This document shows positions 10,196-18,967 of a stretch of 64,000 nt of DNA, piece after piece. The translations under genes were made by a program, and so were the position numbers. The stretch covers positions 124,001-188,000 of the forward strand of contig NZ_JAPVBL010000007.1 of the NCBI RefSeq assembly GCF_026967935.1, given 5' to 3'. Each line of letters opens with the position of its first letter. Positions within the stretch are counted from its first letter, which is position 1. The notes under the pieces are model-generated. The model saw nothing but the letters and a program-made list of their open reading frames with translations, made no database searches and was not told where the DNA came from. This DNA is from Modestobacter sp. VKM Ac-2982 (lineage in GTDB: Bacteria > Actinomycetota > Actinomycetes > Mycobacteriales > Geodermatophilaceae).

Positions 10196-12411
10196 GCGCC
10201 GGCGAAGATCGGGTGCCCGCGCCTGCCTCGCCGGGCGGCGCGGCGAGCCGCGGGCCGCTGTTCGCCAGGTCGGGCGCCTGGGTCGTCCGCCGCGCCCGCG
10301 TGGTGCTCGCCCTCGCGGTCGTGGGCCTGCTGATCTCGGCGGCCCTGGCGGTGGGGGCCTTCGGGGCCCTGAAGGACGGCGGGCGGGACGACCCCGCATC
10401 GGACTCCAGCCGTGCTCAAGCCCTGCTGGACCAGAACTTCCCCGGCGAGCCGAACATGGTCTTCCTGGTGCGCGCACGGGACGGGGACGTGGACGCTCCC
10501 GCCGTGGCGGCCAGCGGCAGCGCTCTCGCCGCGCGGCTCGCTGGTGAGTCCGGCGTCGCCGGTGTCATGTCCTACTGGGACACCGGTGCCCCGAGCCTGC
10601 GGTCCACCGACGGCGCCGACGCCCTGATCCTGGTCACGGTGGCGGCCGGGGAGGAGCAGGGCGATCGTGCCGGCGATCTGCTGGAGGAGTACGCGGAGGT
10701 CGACGACGAGGTCGCCACCGTCGCCATCGGCGGGTCGTTGGGCACTGACATCGGCAGTCAGGTCGGCAAGGACATCGCTCGGGCCGAGGCGATCGCGGTG
10801 CCGGTGACCCTGCTGCTCCTGCTCCTCGCGTTCGGCACCGCGGTGGCGGCTGTCCTGCCGATGGCGATCGGCACCCTGGGCATCGCCGGTGCCTTCGCCG
10901 TGCTGTTCGTGTTCACCCGCTTCACCGACGTCAGCGTCTTCGCCATCAACATCACCACCGCCCTGGGGCTGGGGCTGGGCATCGACTACGCCCTGCTCGT
11001 GGTCAGCCGCTACCGCGAGGAGCTGGCTCGCGGCGCAAGCGTCTCCGAGGCCGTCGTGCGGACCGTGGCGACCGCCGGGCGCACCATCGCCTTCTCCGCG
11101 TTGGCGGTCGCGACGGCGCTGGCAGCCCTGTTGGTGTTCCCGGTCTACTTCCTCCGATCCTTCGCCTACGCGGGGATCGCGGTCACGCTGATCTCGGCCC
11201 TGGCGGCCATCGTCGTGCTGCCCGCTCTGCTGGTCGTCCTGGGCCACCGCGTCAACGCCGGCAGGCTCCCGCTCCTCCGGGAGCGCGGTAGCGAGTCACT
11301 GGTGTGGGGTCGCATCGCCCGGGCCGTCATGCAACGTCCCCTGGTGACCGGTCTGCCCGTTGTCGCCGTCCTGCTGTTCGCCGCCAGCCCTCTGCTCGGC
11401 GTCACCTTCAGCTCGCCGGACGATCGGGTGCTGGCCGCCGACCACCCGGCCCACCAGGTGGGGGATGCGCTGCGGTCCGGCTACGTGTCGAACGCTGCCG
11501 GCACGACCGACCTCGTCCTCACCCCGGCTCCCGCACGCGCCGAGCTGGCTGACTTCACCCGGGCCCTCAGCGTCCTGCCCGGCGTGGTCGGCGCCGACAG
11601 CAGCGTCGGGAGCTTCGCTGACGGGGAGCCGGCGGAGCCGACCTCGGACCCCGGTGCCCTGGACGGCGGCGGACACGCCTGGATCACCCTCTCCTCCGAC
11701 CTGGACCCGGCCTCGGCAGACGCGCAGGACCTCGTCCGCCAGGTGCGGGCCCAACCGGCTCCGCCCGGCAGCGAGGTCCTGGTCGGCGGCCGCACGGCCG
11801 AGCTGATCGACGCGAAGTCGGCGATCGCGGGGAGCCTGCCGCTGGCGGGCGCGATCATCGCGGTCAGCACGTTCGTGCTGCTGTTCCTGTTCACCGGCAG
11901 CATCGTGCAGCCGGTGCGGGCGCTGGTCGGCAACCTGCTGACCCTCGGCGCCACGCTCGGCGTGGCCGTGTGGATCTTCCAGGAAGGGCACCTGTCCGGG
12001 CTGCTCGGGTTCACTCCCACGCCGACCGACACGGCCATGCCCGTGCTGGTGTTCTGCATCGCCTTCGGGCTCTCGATGGACTACGAGGTCTTCCTGATGA
12101 GCCGGATCAAGGAACTGCACGACGCGGGGGCGAGCACCGCTGAATCGGTCACGGTCGGGCTGGCCCGCAGCGGCCGGCTCGTGTCCACCGCGGCGGGGCT
12201 CATCGCCGTCAGCTTCTTCGCCTTCGCCGTCAGCGAGGTCAGCTTCATCCAGCTGTTCGGCATCGCGGCCGGGCTGGCGATCTTGCTGGACGCCACCCTC
12301 GTGCGGGGCGTGCTCGTTCCTGCCTCCTTCCGCCTGCTGGGGCGATCCGCCTGGTACGCCCCGGCTTTGCTGCGCCGCTTCCACCACCGGTTCGGCCTCA
12401 GCGACGCCTGA
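10192..12411 (+). CDS. MMPL-family RND transporter
   Basis: 739 residues. It shows the MmpL/RND pseudo-duplicate design: a membrane helix at about 30-55, a soluble loop, then a block of about five helices (about 200-355). A helix near 380 is followed by a second loop and a second helix block (about 540-710). GLGLGIDYALLVVSRYREEL and FGLSMDYEVFLMSRIKEL are the two conserved Asp-Tyr motifs of the family, used in proton coupling. These pumps export lipids or hydrophobic drugs. Its GTG start overlaps the SDR stop. Two mutually exclusive hairpins follow at its 3' end. Confidence 0.93.
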   Translation: MSAGEDRVPAPASPGGAASRGPLFARSGAWVVRRARVVLALAVVGLLISAALAVGAFGALKDGGRDDPASDSSRAQALLDQNFPGEPNMVFLVRARDGDVDAPAVAASGSALAARLAGESGVAGVMSYWDTGAPSLRSTDGADALILVTVAAGEEQGDRAGDLLEEYAEVDDEVATVAIGGSLGTDIGSQVGKDIARAEAIAVPVTLLLLLLAFGTAVAAVLPMAIGTLGIAGAFAVLFVFTRFTDVSVFAINITTALGLGLGIDYALLVVSRYREELARGASVSEAVVRTVATAGRTIAFSALAVATALAALLVFPVYFLRSFAYAGIAVTLISALAAIVVLPALLVVLGHRVNAGRLPLLRERGSESLVWGRIARAVMQRPLVTGLPVVAVLLFAASPLLGVTFSSPDDRVLAADHPAHQVGDALRSGYVSNAAGTTDLVLTPAPARAELADFTRALSVLPGVVGADSSVGSFADGEPAEPTSDPGALDGGGHAWITLSSDLDPASADAQDLVRQVRAQPAPPGSEVLVGGRTAELIDAKSAIAGSLPLAGAIIAVSTFVLLFLFTGSIVQPVRALVGNLLTLGATLGVAVWIFQEGHLSGLLGFTPTPTDTAMPVLVFCIAFGLSMDYEVFLMSRIKELHDAGASTAESVTVGLARSGRLVSTAAGLIAVSFFAFAVSEVSFIQLFGIAAGLAILLDATLVRGVLVPASFRLLGRSAWYAPALLRRFHHRFGLSDA

Positions 12412-12443
12412 GGCCGCGAAGCTCCTCGGCGTCGCTGAGGAGC
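12393..12443 (+). terminator. Overlapping inverted repeats after the MMPL gene, terminator or attenuator-like
   Basis: CGGCCTCAG (12393-12401) pairs with CTGAGGCCG (12408-12416), and GCTCCTC (12421-12427) pairs with GAGGAGC (12437-12443). A longer alternative pairing joins CCTCAGCGACGCC (12396-12408) to GGCGTCGCTGAGG (12428-12440), 13 bp perfect. The three folds cannot all coexist. The site spans the MMPL stop and lies 30 bases before the next gene. Confidence 0.5.
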
Positions 12444-12474
12444 GCACTCTGCCACGACGCAAGGAGCTCCGACC

Positions 12475-13167
12475 ATGACGACCATCGGCATCCTCGGCGC
12501 TGGGCAGGCGGGGAGCACCCTCGCCCGAGCGTCGATCGCGGCCGGCTACGACATCGTGATCGCGAACTCGCGAGGACCGGAGTCGCTGGCAGGTCTGATC
12601 AGCGAGCTGGGCCCACGGGCTCGCGCTGCGCACGCAGCGGAGGCCGCGGCGGTGGCCGACTTGGCGGTCGTTGCGTTCCCGTACACGCCCACCGCCCGGC
12701 TACCGGTCGAGGAGCTCCGGGGCAAGGTCGTGATCGACAACAACAACTACATGGTCTGGCGCGACGGGCACATCCCCGAGGTCGACCTCGGCCGGAAGAC
12801 GATCCATGAGCTGCGTCAGGAGCAGCTGCCCGCGTCGAAGCTCGTGAAGGCCTTCTCACACGTCCACTTCCACGAACGCCACCCGATCCGCGTCCCGGGC
12901 GACAGGATGCCTGCCCTGCTCCGGCTGGCCAGGCCGCCCGGCGCACCCGACCGGAAGGCGTTGGTCGTCTCGAGCGACTTGCCGGACGCCGTCGAGCTCG
13001 TCACCCGCCTGTACGACGACCTCGGATTCGACGCGGTCGACAACAGCCCACTCAGCGACTCATGGCGCAGCGCCCCGGGAACGCCGATGTGGCGCCATCA
13101 CGTCGACGGACAGAGCCGCGAGGAGCTCGTCCACAACCTGCGGCGCGCAGACCGGATCACAGGCTGA
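12475..13167 (+). CDS. NADPH-dependent F420 reductase-like NAD(P)-binding protein
   Basis: 230 residues. The N-terminal Rossmann motif GILGAGQAGSTLAR (4-17) and the FPYTP and IDNNNY loops match the family of F420:NADP oxidoreductase-like proteins (NADP_Rdtase/F420 oxidoreductase group). ATG follows AGGAGCTCCGACC. The C-terminal half (from about residue 120) is duplicated almost unchanged at 37862-38200 as an isolated fragment. The substrate is unknown; many members of this group are not true F420 reductases. Confidence 0.85.
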   Translation: MTTIGILGAGQAGSTLARASIAAGYDIVIANSRGPESLAGLISELGPRARAAHAAEAAAVADLAVVAFPYTPTARLPVEELRGKVVIDNNNYMVWRDGHIPEVDLGRKTIHELRQEQLPASKLVKAFSHVHFHERHPIRVPGDRMPALLRLARPPGAPDRKALVVSSDLPDAVELVTRLYDDLGFDAVDNSPLSDSWRSAPGTPMWRHHVDGQSREELVHNLRRADRITG

Positions 13168-13249
13168 TGTCGAGTCCTGTTCCGAGGGTCGATGGCGGTC
13201 GGCCGGTCGTCCTACAGCGGCACTGTCGCCACGCATCGCCGGTGCGTTG

Positions 13250-13418
13250 AGCCGGGCCGACCCCGTCGACTCGAGCACGTCAGCGACCCGGGGCCGCAGT
13301 CGGCGATCAGCGGGGCCCCGTCGCACCCCAGGCCGACCAGGGCTCTGGGTGGGTCGGTCCCCGGTTCACAGCCTCCAGAACGGCCCCCTTCGGGGCCGAG
13401 CACCTCGAGAGGGACAAC
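13250..13418 (+). repeat. Duplicated XRE/SDR intergenic region (second copy)
   Basis: This stretch matches the XRE-SDR intergenic region at about 9360-9511. Matching blocks include CGACTCG..CACG.CAGCGACC (the start of the XRE gene), GCGATCAG.GGGG.CC, ACCCCAGGC, GGGCCCTGGGTG-like words and the CGGCCCC.TTCGGG run just before ATG. It thus carries the SDR promoter and a few codons of the divergent regulator, but no regulator gene. Confidence 0.75.
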
Positions 13419-13592
13419 ATGACCGTCACCCTGATCACCGGGGCCCGCACCACCGCGACCGACATCACCGCGGCGTTCGGCATCGGACGCCCGGCCGAAA
13501 TGAGTGCCCGGGTCGTCGTGCGGCTGGCCACCCTCGACGCGACCGGCCCCACCGGAACGCTCCAGGACGAGGCCGGGGAACTGCCGTGGTGA
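13419..13592 (+). pseudogene. SDR scar: internally deleted copy of the 9512 SDR
   Basis: A 57-codon frame joins the first nine codons of the SDR (MTVTLITGA) to its last ~48 (TTATDITAAFGIGRP to DEAGELPW). About 510 bases in between are lost without breaking the frame. It lacks the NNAG and YxxxK motifs, so it cannot be an enzyme. The stop still overlaps the next start (GTGA), exactly as the intact SDR does with the MMPL pump, but the pump here is of the MFS class. It may serve only as a translated leader for the MFS gene. Confidence 0.85.
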
Positions 13593-14806
13593 GCACCTGT
13601 GAACACCAGGAGCGTCCCGCAGCCGGCCCGCGCGCAGCGACGGGCGGGACCGGCGCGACGGCGGAGCGCTCGTCCTGGGCCGGCGTCGTCTCGCTGAGCC
13701 TCGGGATCCTCGCGATCGTCATGTCGGAGTTCCTGCCGGCGAGTCTGCTGCCGCGCATGGCCGAGGACCTTCACGTGTCGGCCGGTGCGGCGGGACAGGC
13801 CGTCAGCGTCACCGCGTTCGCCGCCGCACTGTCGGCGCTTTTCATCTCGGTGGTCCTGCCGCGTGCCGACCGGCGCCGCGTCATGATCGGGCTGACGCTT
13901 CTCGCCGCGATCTCGAACCTGGTCGTTGCCTTCGCGCCGAACCTCGTCGTGCTGCTGTCCGCGCGGCTCCTGCTGGGCGTCGCCCTCGGCGGGTTCTGGG
14001 CGCTGGCCACCTCGATGGCCGCGCACCTCGTGCACCCCGATCACGTCGGGCGCGCCCTGACCGTCATCAACTCCGGCGTGGCGGCCGCAACCGTCGCAGC
14101 CGTCCCGCTCGGCGCCTGGCTGGGTGGGGTCTGGGGCTGGCGGGGCGTGTTCGTGCTCGGCGCCGGTGTAGCCGTGGTCGCGCTGGCCGTGCAGGCGGCG
14201 ACGCTGCCGAGCGTCGCCCCCACCTCGGCGAGCGGACTCCGGGCGCTCGGCTCGGTCCTGCGCTCCGGCGTGGTCCTGTTCGGCCTGCTCGCGGTCCTGC
14301 TGGTCTTCGGCGGTCACTTCAGCGGGTTCACCTACATCCGGCCCGCCGTGGAGAGCATGTCCGGGATCGACGCCGGCGGCCTGGCGCTGTTGCTCCTCGT
14401 GTTCGGGCTCGCCGCCTTCCTCGGCACGGCGCTGAGCGGCCCCGTGGCCGACCGTGCGCCGCAGGTCGGCCTGCTCCTGTTCCCCGCTGTGCTCGGAGTC
14501 GGGATGCTCGTGATGCTCGGAACCGGCGGTTCGATCGTCGGCCTGTTCACCGCCGCCATGCTGTGGGGCTTCGGGTTCGGGGGTGTGCCGACAACGGTGC
14601 TGAGCTGGGGCGCCAGGACCGAGCCGACGCGGCTGGAGCAGATCGGTGGGCTCATCGTGACGGTCTGCAACGTCGCCATTGCGATCGGCGCGGTCGTCGG
14701 CGGGGTGCTCGTCGACGGCATCTCGGCAGGCACCCCGCTGTTGGTCGGCGGGGCCGCGTCGATCGCGGGTGCCGCAGTGCTGGTGACCCTGCGCCGCCAA
14801 GGCTGA
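13589..14806 (+). CDS. MFS transporter, DHA1/AraJ-like drug efflux type
   Basis: 405 residues from a GTG that overlaps the SDR scar's stop. It is a hydrophobic protein with about 12 membrane helices starting near residue 30 (SLSLGILAIVMSEFLPASLL). The DRRRV loop between helices 2 and 3 is typical of MFS proteins, and the second half contains FTYIRPAVESMSG. It resembles sugar- or drug-efflux MFS proteins (AraJ/YdhP group). The promoter is presumably the duplicated SDR promoter at 13250-13418, whose usual XRE controller lies 4 kb to the left. Confidence 0.9.
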   Translation: MSTCEHQERPAAGPRAATGGTGATAERSSWAGVVSLSLGILAIVMSEFLPASLLPRMAEDLHVSAGAAGQAVSVTAFAAALSALFISVVLPRADRRRVMIGLTLLAAISNLVVAFAPNLVVLLSARLLLGVALGGFWALATSMAAHLVHPDHVGRALTVINSGVAAATVAAVPLGAWLGGVWGWRGVFVLGAGVAVVALAVQAATLPSVAPTSASGLRALGSVLRSGVVLFGLLAVLLVFGGHFSGFTYIRPAVESMSGIDAGGLALLLLVFGLAAFLGTALSGPVADRAPQVGLLLFPAVLGVGMLVMLGTGGSIVGLFTAAMLWGFGFGGVPTTVLSWGARTEPTRLEQIGGLIVTVCNVAIAIGAVVGGVLVDGISAGTPLLVGGAASIAGAAVLVTLRRQG

Positions 14807-14834
14807 CGTCCCGCTCGATCTCCTGGACCTCGGG

Positions 14835-14960
14835 TCAGTTGGCTGCCAGCCGGTGGTGGGTGTCGGCGAAGTTGATGCCGGCTGCGGAGACGTCGTGCAG
14901 GGTCTGGCCCGCACCCGCACCCGCCTTCGTCTCGGGGACGTCGACGACGTCGAACAGCAT
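14835..14960 (-). repeat. Dispersed QOR-5' repeat, copy C (diverged)
   Basis: A 41-codon frame, ATG 14960 to TGA 14835, reads FDVVDVPE, then a divergent middle, then DVSAAGINFADTHHRLAAN and stop. It aligns with codons 13-51 of copies B and D, including the shared tail HHRLxxN. Its first 13 codons and promoter are missing or replaced. Divergence is much greater than for the other copies, so it may derive from a different quinone oxidoreductase paralogue. It lies 28 bases after the MFS stop. Confidence 0.8.
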
Positions 14961-15226
14961 TCCGGCCAGTCCCGCCGGTCGCCGGCGACGCCGGCCGCCG
15001 GGTGCTCGGCCGCGGCGTGGTGGTGAGCCGCCGGACCCAGAGGTGGACGTGGTCGTGCCACGGCGTGTCTCCGGACCGCTCGAGCCAGGGGGTGACCGCG
15101 CGCAGGACTGCTGCGGCCCGGTGGACGACGGCGAGCTCGTCGTCGCGGGCGGACAGGGGGCGCCCGCAGCCCCACCGCTGGTGGCGGGCTTCCCATCGCT
15201 CGCGCGGGCGGCTGCGGGGCCGCCGG

Positions 15227-16963
15227 TCAGCCGCCCGCGAGCCGCTGCAGCCGGGTGGTCAGCGCGGTCCGCCGGTCGGCGTTCCCGTGCAGTTCCACGT
15301 ACCGCTGCCCGAAGCCGGCCAGCAGCATGTCGTCCAGCCGACGCACGGCACCCGGGGGATAGCGGTAGTCCATCCGGGCCGGGATGCCGCTGTCGTCGGC
15401 GCCGCGCAGCACCTCGCCCAGCTCCACCAGGCTGGTCACGCCCAGTTCCAGCAGCAGGCCTGAGATCCAGGTGTAGTGGTCCGGGCGCGACCAGCCGGCG
15501 TCGGCGTACTGCCCGGCCAGGAACGCAGCCAACTCGCGGGGCGCGATTCGAGGGTCGTCGGGGTCGGTGTCGTCGGCCTCGTCGACGGGAACGGGTGCCC
15601 GAAGGCGCTCGCGGATCGCGGTGAACTCCTGGTCGGCCAGCTCCAGCAACCCGGCGGCCAGGGTGAACCGGCGGTCGAACTCGGAGGCGTGCTCGGCCGG
15701 CACCGTGCCCTTGTAGCGGATGTCGTGCTCAAACTCAGCCCAAGCGTGCTGCAGCACCGTGCGCACCTGCACCTGCACCACGCGCCCGACCAGCTCCGGC
15801 AGCTCGGGCGCCCGGCCCGGGTCCACGCCGATCAGCAGGTGCCGGCTGGAGTAACCGAACCGGCCCTGCTGCGCGGTCCGCCGACCCATGTCGCGGTCGT
15901 CGATCACCCGCACCTGCGCAGCCAGCAGCTCGGCCACCGCCTCCACGTCGCTCTGCACGTAGGTGATCACCCGCACGCCGATCTGGTCGGTGATCTCCCG
16001 CGCCGGGTCCGGGTAGGCAGGCACGCCGTCGACCGTGCGGGCCGCCTTCTCCGCGAACGAGGCGACGGTCTTCGTCCGCCCGGTCACCGACAGGTAGTTG
16101 ATCCCGGCGTCGTCGAGCACCCCGGTGATGAGCGCGAGCGCCTGCGCCCCGGCGACCAGGGTCTCGGGCCGGCCGTCGGCGTACGCCTGGATGGCCTGCT
16201 GCACCGGGTCGGCCGCGGGTGCGGCGACCCGGGGGCCGGGTCGCAGGTCCGGCGGCAGGGTCGGGGTCACGATGGCGCCGCCGGCCGCGTCGCCGTAGGT
16301 GGTCACCTCGTCCGGGCGCCGGACGGCGATCCATCCCACGTAGGCACACACCACGGCGTCGACCTGGTCCTCCGCCACCCGCAGCTCGCTCTTGCGGGTG
16401 GCGGCCTGCACCTGCTGGCGCAGCCCGGCGAACGGTGCACCGAGGTCGAGCTCGACCACCGCGCCCAGCAGGTCGATGAGCAGCAGCAGCTCCGCACGCA
16501 TCTGCTCGAGCACCCGGCCCGGCTTGTTCTTGTACTTCAGCGTGCGGCCCAGCCGGAACAGCGCCACCGTCGCCGCGTGCGGGTAGACCTCGATCGCCCG
16601 GCGGTTGCGGCCCGAGCGGGGGTCGAGGTCCAGCCGCAGGCGCCGGCCGATCCGCCCGCCGCGGGTGTCACCATCGGTGAACTCGGGTTTGCCGGTGTTC
16701 GTCGGGTGCGCCCCGGCCTGGAACCTCGCGAAGTCGGCGTTGAGCGCCCGCTCGGCGGCCCGGTTGCCGGTGGCGTTGGTGACCACCAGCGGGGCGTCGA
16801 TCGCCACGATGCACGGGCCGGCGGTGAACGGGGCCAGCGCGGTCTCGATCTGCTCGTCGGTGCGCACCGCGCTGACGTGCACCAGCCGGCCGGCGTCGTC
16901 CAGCACGGCGAGGCCGGTGGGTTGCTTGAGGCCCCAGGCGAGGTCGATCCCGATGTGCTGCAC
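15227..16963 (-). CDS. DUF429-RelA/SpoT synthetase domain fusion
   Basis: 578 residues from a GTG at 16963. Residues 1 to about 235 are a DUF429 RNase H-like domain with acidic motifs GIDLAW (D7), AIDAPL (D56) and EDQVDAVVCAY (D202). Residues about 255-430 form a small-alarmone-synthetase fold: SVTGRTKT, then DQIGVRV (D327, R331), FGYSSRH (Y371, H375), QVQVRT and HAWAEFEHDIRYK. The last ~150 residues are unassigned. No HD hydrolase domain is present, so it should only synthesise (p)ppGpp-like products or pyrophosphorylate another target. No antitoxin-like gene adjoins it. Function is unknown; nucleic-acid sensing coupled to alarmone output is inference. Confidence 0.85.
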   Translation of the reverse strand: MQHIGIDLAWGLKQPTGLAVLDDAGRLVHVSAVRTDEQIETALAPFTAGPCIVAIDAPLVVTNATGNRAAERALNADFARFQAGAHPTNTGKPEFTDGDTRGGRIGRRLRLDLDPRSGRNRRAIEVYPHAATVALFRLGRTLKYKNKPGRVLEQMRAELLLLIDLLGAVVELDLGAPFAGLRQQVQAATRKSELRVAEDQVDAVVCAYVGWIAVRRPDEVTTYGDAAGGAIVTPTLPPDLRPGPRVAAPAADPVQQAIQAYADGRPETLVAGAQALALITGVLDDAGINYLSVTGRTKTVASFAEKAARTVDGVPAYPDPAREITDQIGVRVITYVQSDVEAVAELLAAQVRVIDDRDMGRRTAQQGRFGYSSRHLLIGVDPGRAPELPELVGRVVQVQVRTVLQHAWAEFEHDIRYKGTVPAEHASEFDRRFTLAAGLLELADQEFTAIRERLRAPVPVDEADDTDPDDPRIAPRELAAFLAGQYADAGWSRPDHYTWISGLLLELGVTSLVELGEVLRGADDSGIPARMDYRYPPGAVRRLDDMLLAGFGQRYVELHGNADRRTALTTRLQRLAGG

Positions 16964-17703
16964 GAGGTCAGCCTGCCCTGCCCCACAACTCGTCGGGGCT
17001 TGTCCCGCGGGATGTGCCAGGCGAGTGCGTGTGATGGTCCGCCCGAGGTCGCTCGGATGGGCGCCGTTCCACTGGCCGGCCCGTTCTTCGGTGGCCGAAG
17101 GCGAGGACACGAACGAGCTGCGCGAAACCGTCACGACACCGACTCCCCGCAGGCGTTGGTCTCCCAGACGCCCGTCCGTGGGCCGTCACCTGCGTACGCA
17201 TCCGCGGCGGGCACCTGTCTCGGCTCCCACCGACGGCATCGGCGCGGCGCGAAGTCCGCCAACCGTGGGCGCATTCCACGAGGTTTCGGGCAAGGGCGTC
17301 CCCCGCAGTGCGGGTCGGGGTCCCACAAGCGGACGTCATCGCCGTGGCGATGACGTCCGCGCCGGCGCCCGTGGCTGGCTGGACGGCCCAGCCGCCGACC
17401 GCCGTGGCCGCCCGTTGACCACCACGCGCTGCCCGGTGGTCAGCCGGTCGTGGTCGACGAGCTCCTGCCGGGCGTGGTCAGGCCGAGGATCGCGAGGGCG
17501 CCGATGACCGCATCGCCGACCTGCACGTCGTTGCAGCGACGCGGATGCGCACCTGCCCCGTGCCGCCCTGGGTGCTCGGAACAGCCGGCCATGCGGTCGC
17601 CGCCCGCTGCCCCCGTGGCGCCGGATCATGTCTCCGGAAGCGACAGGGGCCGCGCCCGCCGGTGGCGGATGCGCGCGGGCTGCTTCGCGCATGCGGGGTG
17701 GCT
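16964..17703. other. Gene-free stretch with a strong palindrome
   Basis: About 740 bases upstream of the DUF429 fusion with no credible gene. The only clear structure is the 32-base palindrome at 17329-17360. Confidence 0.5.
17329..17360. repeat. Perfect 15-bp inverted repeat with a 2-base centre
   Basis: GCGGACGTCATCGCC (17329-17343) is followed by GT and the exact reverse complement GGCGATGACGTCCGC (17346-17360). A 32-base palindrome of this quality is unlikely by chance. No T-run follows, so it could be a protein-binding site, a cruciform, or a terminator for either strand. Confidence 0.6.
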
Positions 17704-17707
17704 CAGG

Positions 17708-17863
17708 TCAGTTGCGAGACAGCCGGTGGTGGGCGTCGGCGAAGTTGACGCCGCTGGAGCTGATGTCGAAGAGCTGCTCGCCGTCCCCAGGGGTGGGGTC
17801 GGGCAGGTCGACGACGTCCATGACCTCGGGGCCGCCGAAGCGGGTGATCTGCACAGCACGCAT
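17708..17863 (-). repeat. Dispersed QOR-5' repeat, copy D
   Basis: ATG 17863 to TGA 17708, 51 codons: MRAVQITRFGGPEV through GVNFADAH, then tail HRLSRN and stop. It has a -10 box TAGGTT (minus, 17871-17876) 7 bases before the ATG, with GAGGAG between. It is nearly identical to copy B in the first 40 codons and shares the breakpoint. It could be transcribed and translated, but the product lacks the whole catalytic domain. Confidence 0.93.
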
Positions 17864-17876
17864 GCTCCTCAACCTA

Positions 17877-18188
17877 CGGGCGGCGAGTTGTCGCCCGTAC
17901 GGGCTCCGGTCCAGGCCGGCGTCGGCCTGCATGTGGGGGTGCGCCATGACGGCGATCAGTCGGTTCGAACGTGGCGTCAGCGCGGCCGGGTGGAACAGTT
18001 CGCGATTGCGCGTCAGCTCCGGTGAGAAGTGTTGGGGCGGGCGCGGGAGGGGGCTGAGGCCGAGAACCACCGAAACCAAGCACCCCGGTTCCCCGCCGGA
18101 TTGGCGAGCGGCACCAATCGCGGGCTTCTGCGGTCCCTGAGCAGGGCGTTTCGATCCACGACTGCGTGACACCGCTGCCACCTACCGA
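17877..18188. other. Intergenic stretch right of repeat copy D
   Basis: About 310 bases between the repeat and the GNAT gene. I see no gene and no clear structure. Confidence 0.4.
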
Positions 18189-18914
18189 GTGCGGCAGGCA
18201 ACAGCTGCGGATCTGCCGGCGGTCCTGAACGTGCTCGCGCAGAATCAGGCCGAGGCGCCGGAACAACTCCCTCTGGTGCGTGAGCCGAGTCACCGCCCGC
18301 GTGCGACCTTGGCCCGTATGACGGGGACGCCCCACGTCACCGTCCAGCTGGTGCACTTCGAGCACGACGACGATCCCGGGGGCCACGAGGACCCAGTGGG
18401 CACGGCAGCCACGGTGCTCATGCCCCATCTCACGTACGGCAGCCGGCCCTCGGCGTTCATCGAGGCTGTTGTCGTCGCCTACGCTCACCGCCGGCGAGGC
18501 GTGGCTCGGCTGCTCGTCCAGCGCGCCTTGGATGACGCACGCAAGGCTTCCTGCCGGAAGGTCCAACTGCTCTCTCACGAGCGCCGTGTTGACGACGGTG
18601 CGCATCAGCTCGACCGATCTTGGGGCTTCGCCGCAGAGTCAGGAGGCTTCCGCCTCCACCTCGCCCGCTGCCTGGTTCGAGCGGCGCGGTCAGCGCGGTC
18701 TGGGTCTGCAGCTGACATCGCGTGGGCCCAACCGCTGGATCCACGGCGTGACGACCCGGCGGCCACTGCCGCCCGGCGAGCGCTGGCCTGCCCGGCGATG
18801 GCCGCAGGGACCGTTCAGCAGGCGGCAGGACAGCGGCCAACGTCGATACCGGCTGATCATCACGGCTGCCGTCCGCGAGACGTGGCCGGGCGGCCATCGC
18901 CTCTGGCCTGGTGA
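18189..18914 (+). CDS. GNAT-family N-acetyltransferase with an over-long C-terminus
   Basis: The GNAT fold spans about residues 1-158: MRQATAADLPAVLNVLAQ, then the acetyl-CoA loop AYAHRRRGVARLL (about 98-110) and the final GFAAESGGFRLHL strand. A normal member would stop there. The frame instead continues about 80 Arg/Ala/Pro-rich residues to 18914, suggesting loss of the native stop. GTG at 18189 has no strong ribosome-binding site. The acceptor substrate is unknown. Confidence 0.7.
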   Translation: MRQATAADLPAVLNVLAQNQAEAPEQLPLVREPSHRPRATLARMTGTPHVTVQLVHFEHDDDPGGHEDPVGTAATVLMPHLTYGSRPSAFIEAVVVAYAHRRRGVARLLVQRALDDARKASCRKVQLLSHERRVDDGAHQLDRSWGFAAESGGFRLHLARCLVRAARSARSGSAADIAWAQPLDPRRDDPAATAARRALACPAMAAGTVQQAAGQRPTSIPADHHGCRPRDVAGRPSPLAW

Positions 18915-18967
18915 TCGGCCTGTCTGGTCTCCGCTGATCTGCCGGCGGTCGCCTATGGTTCCCCGTT

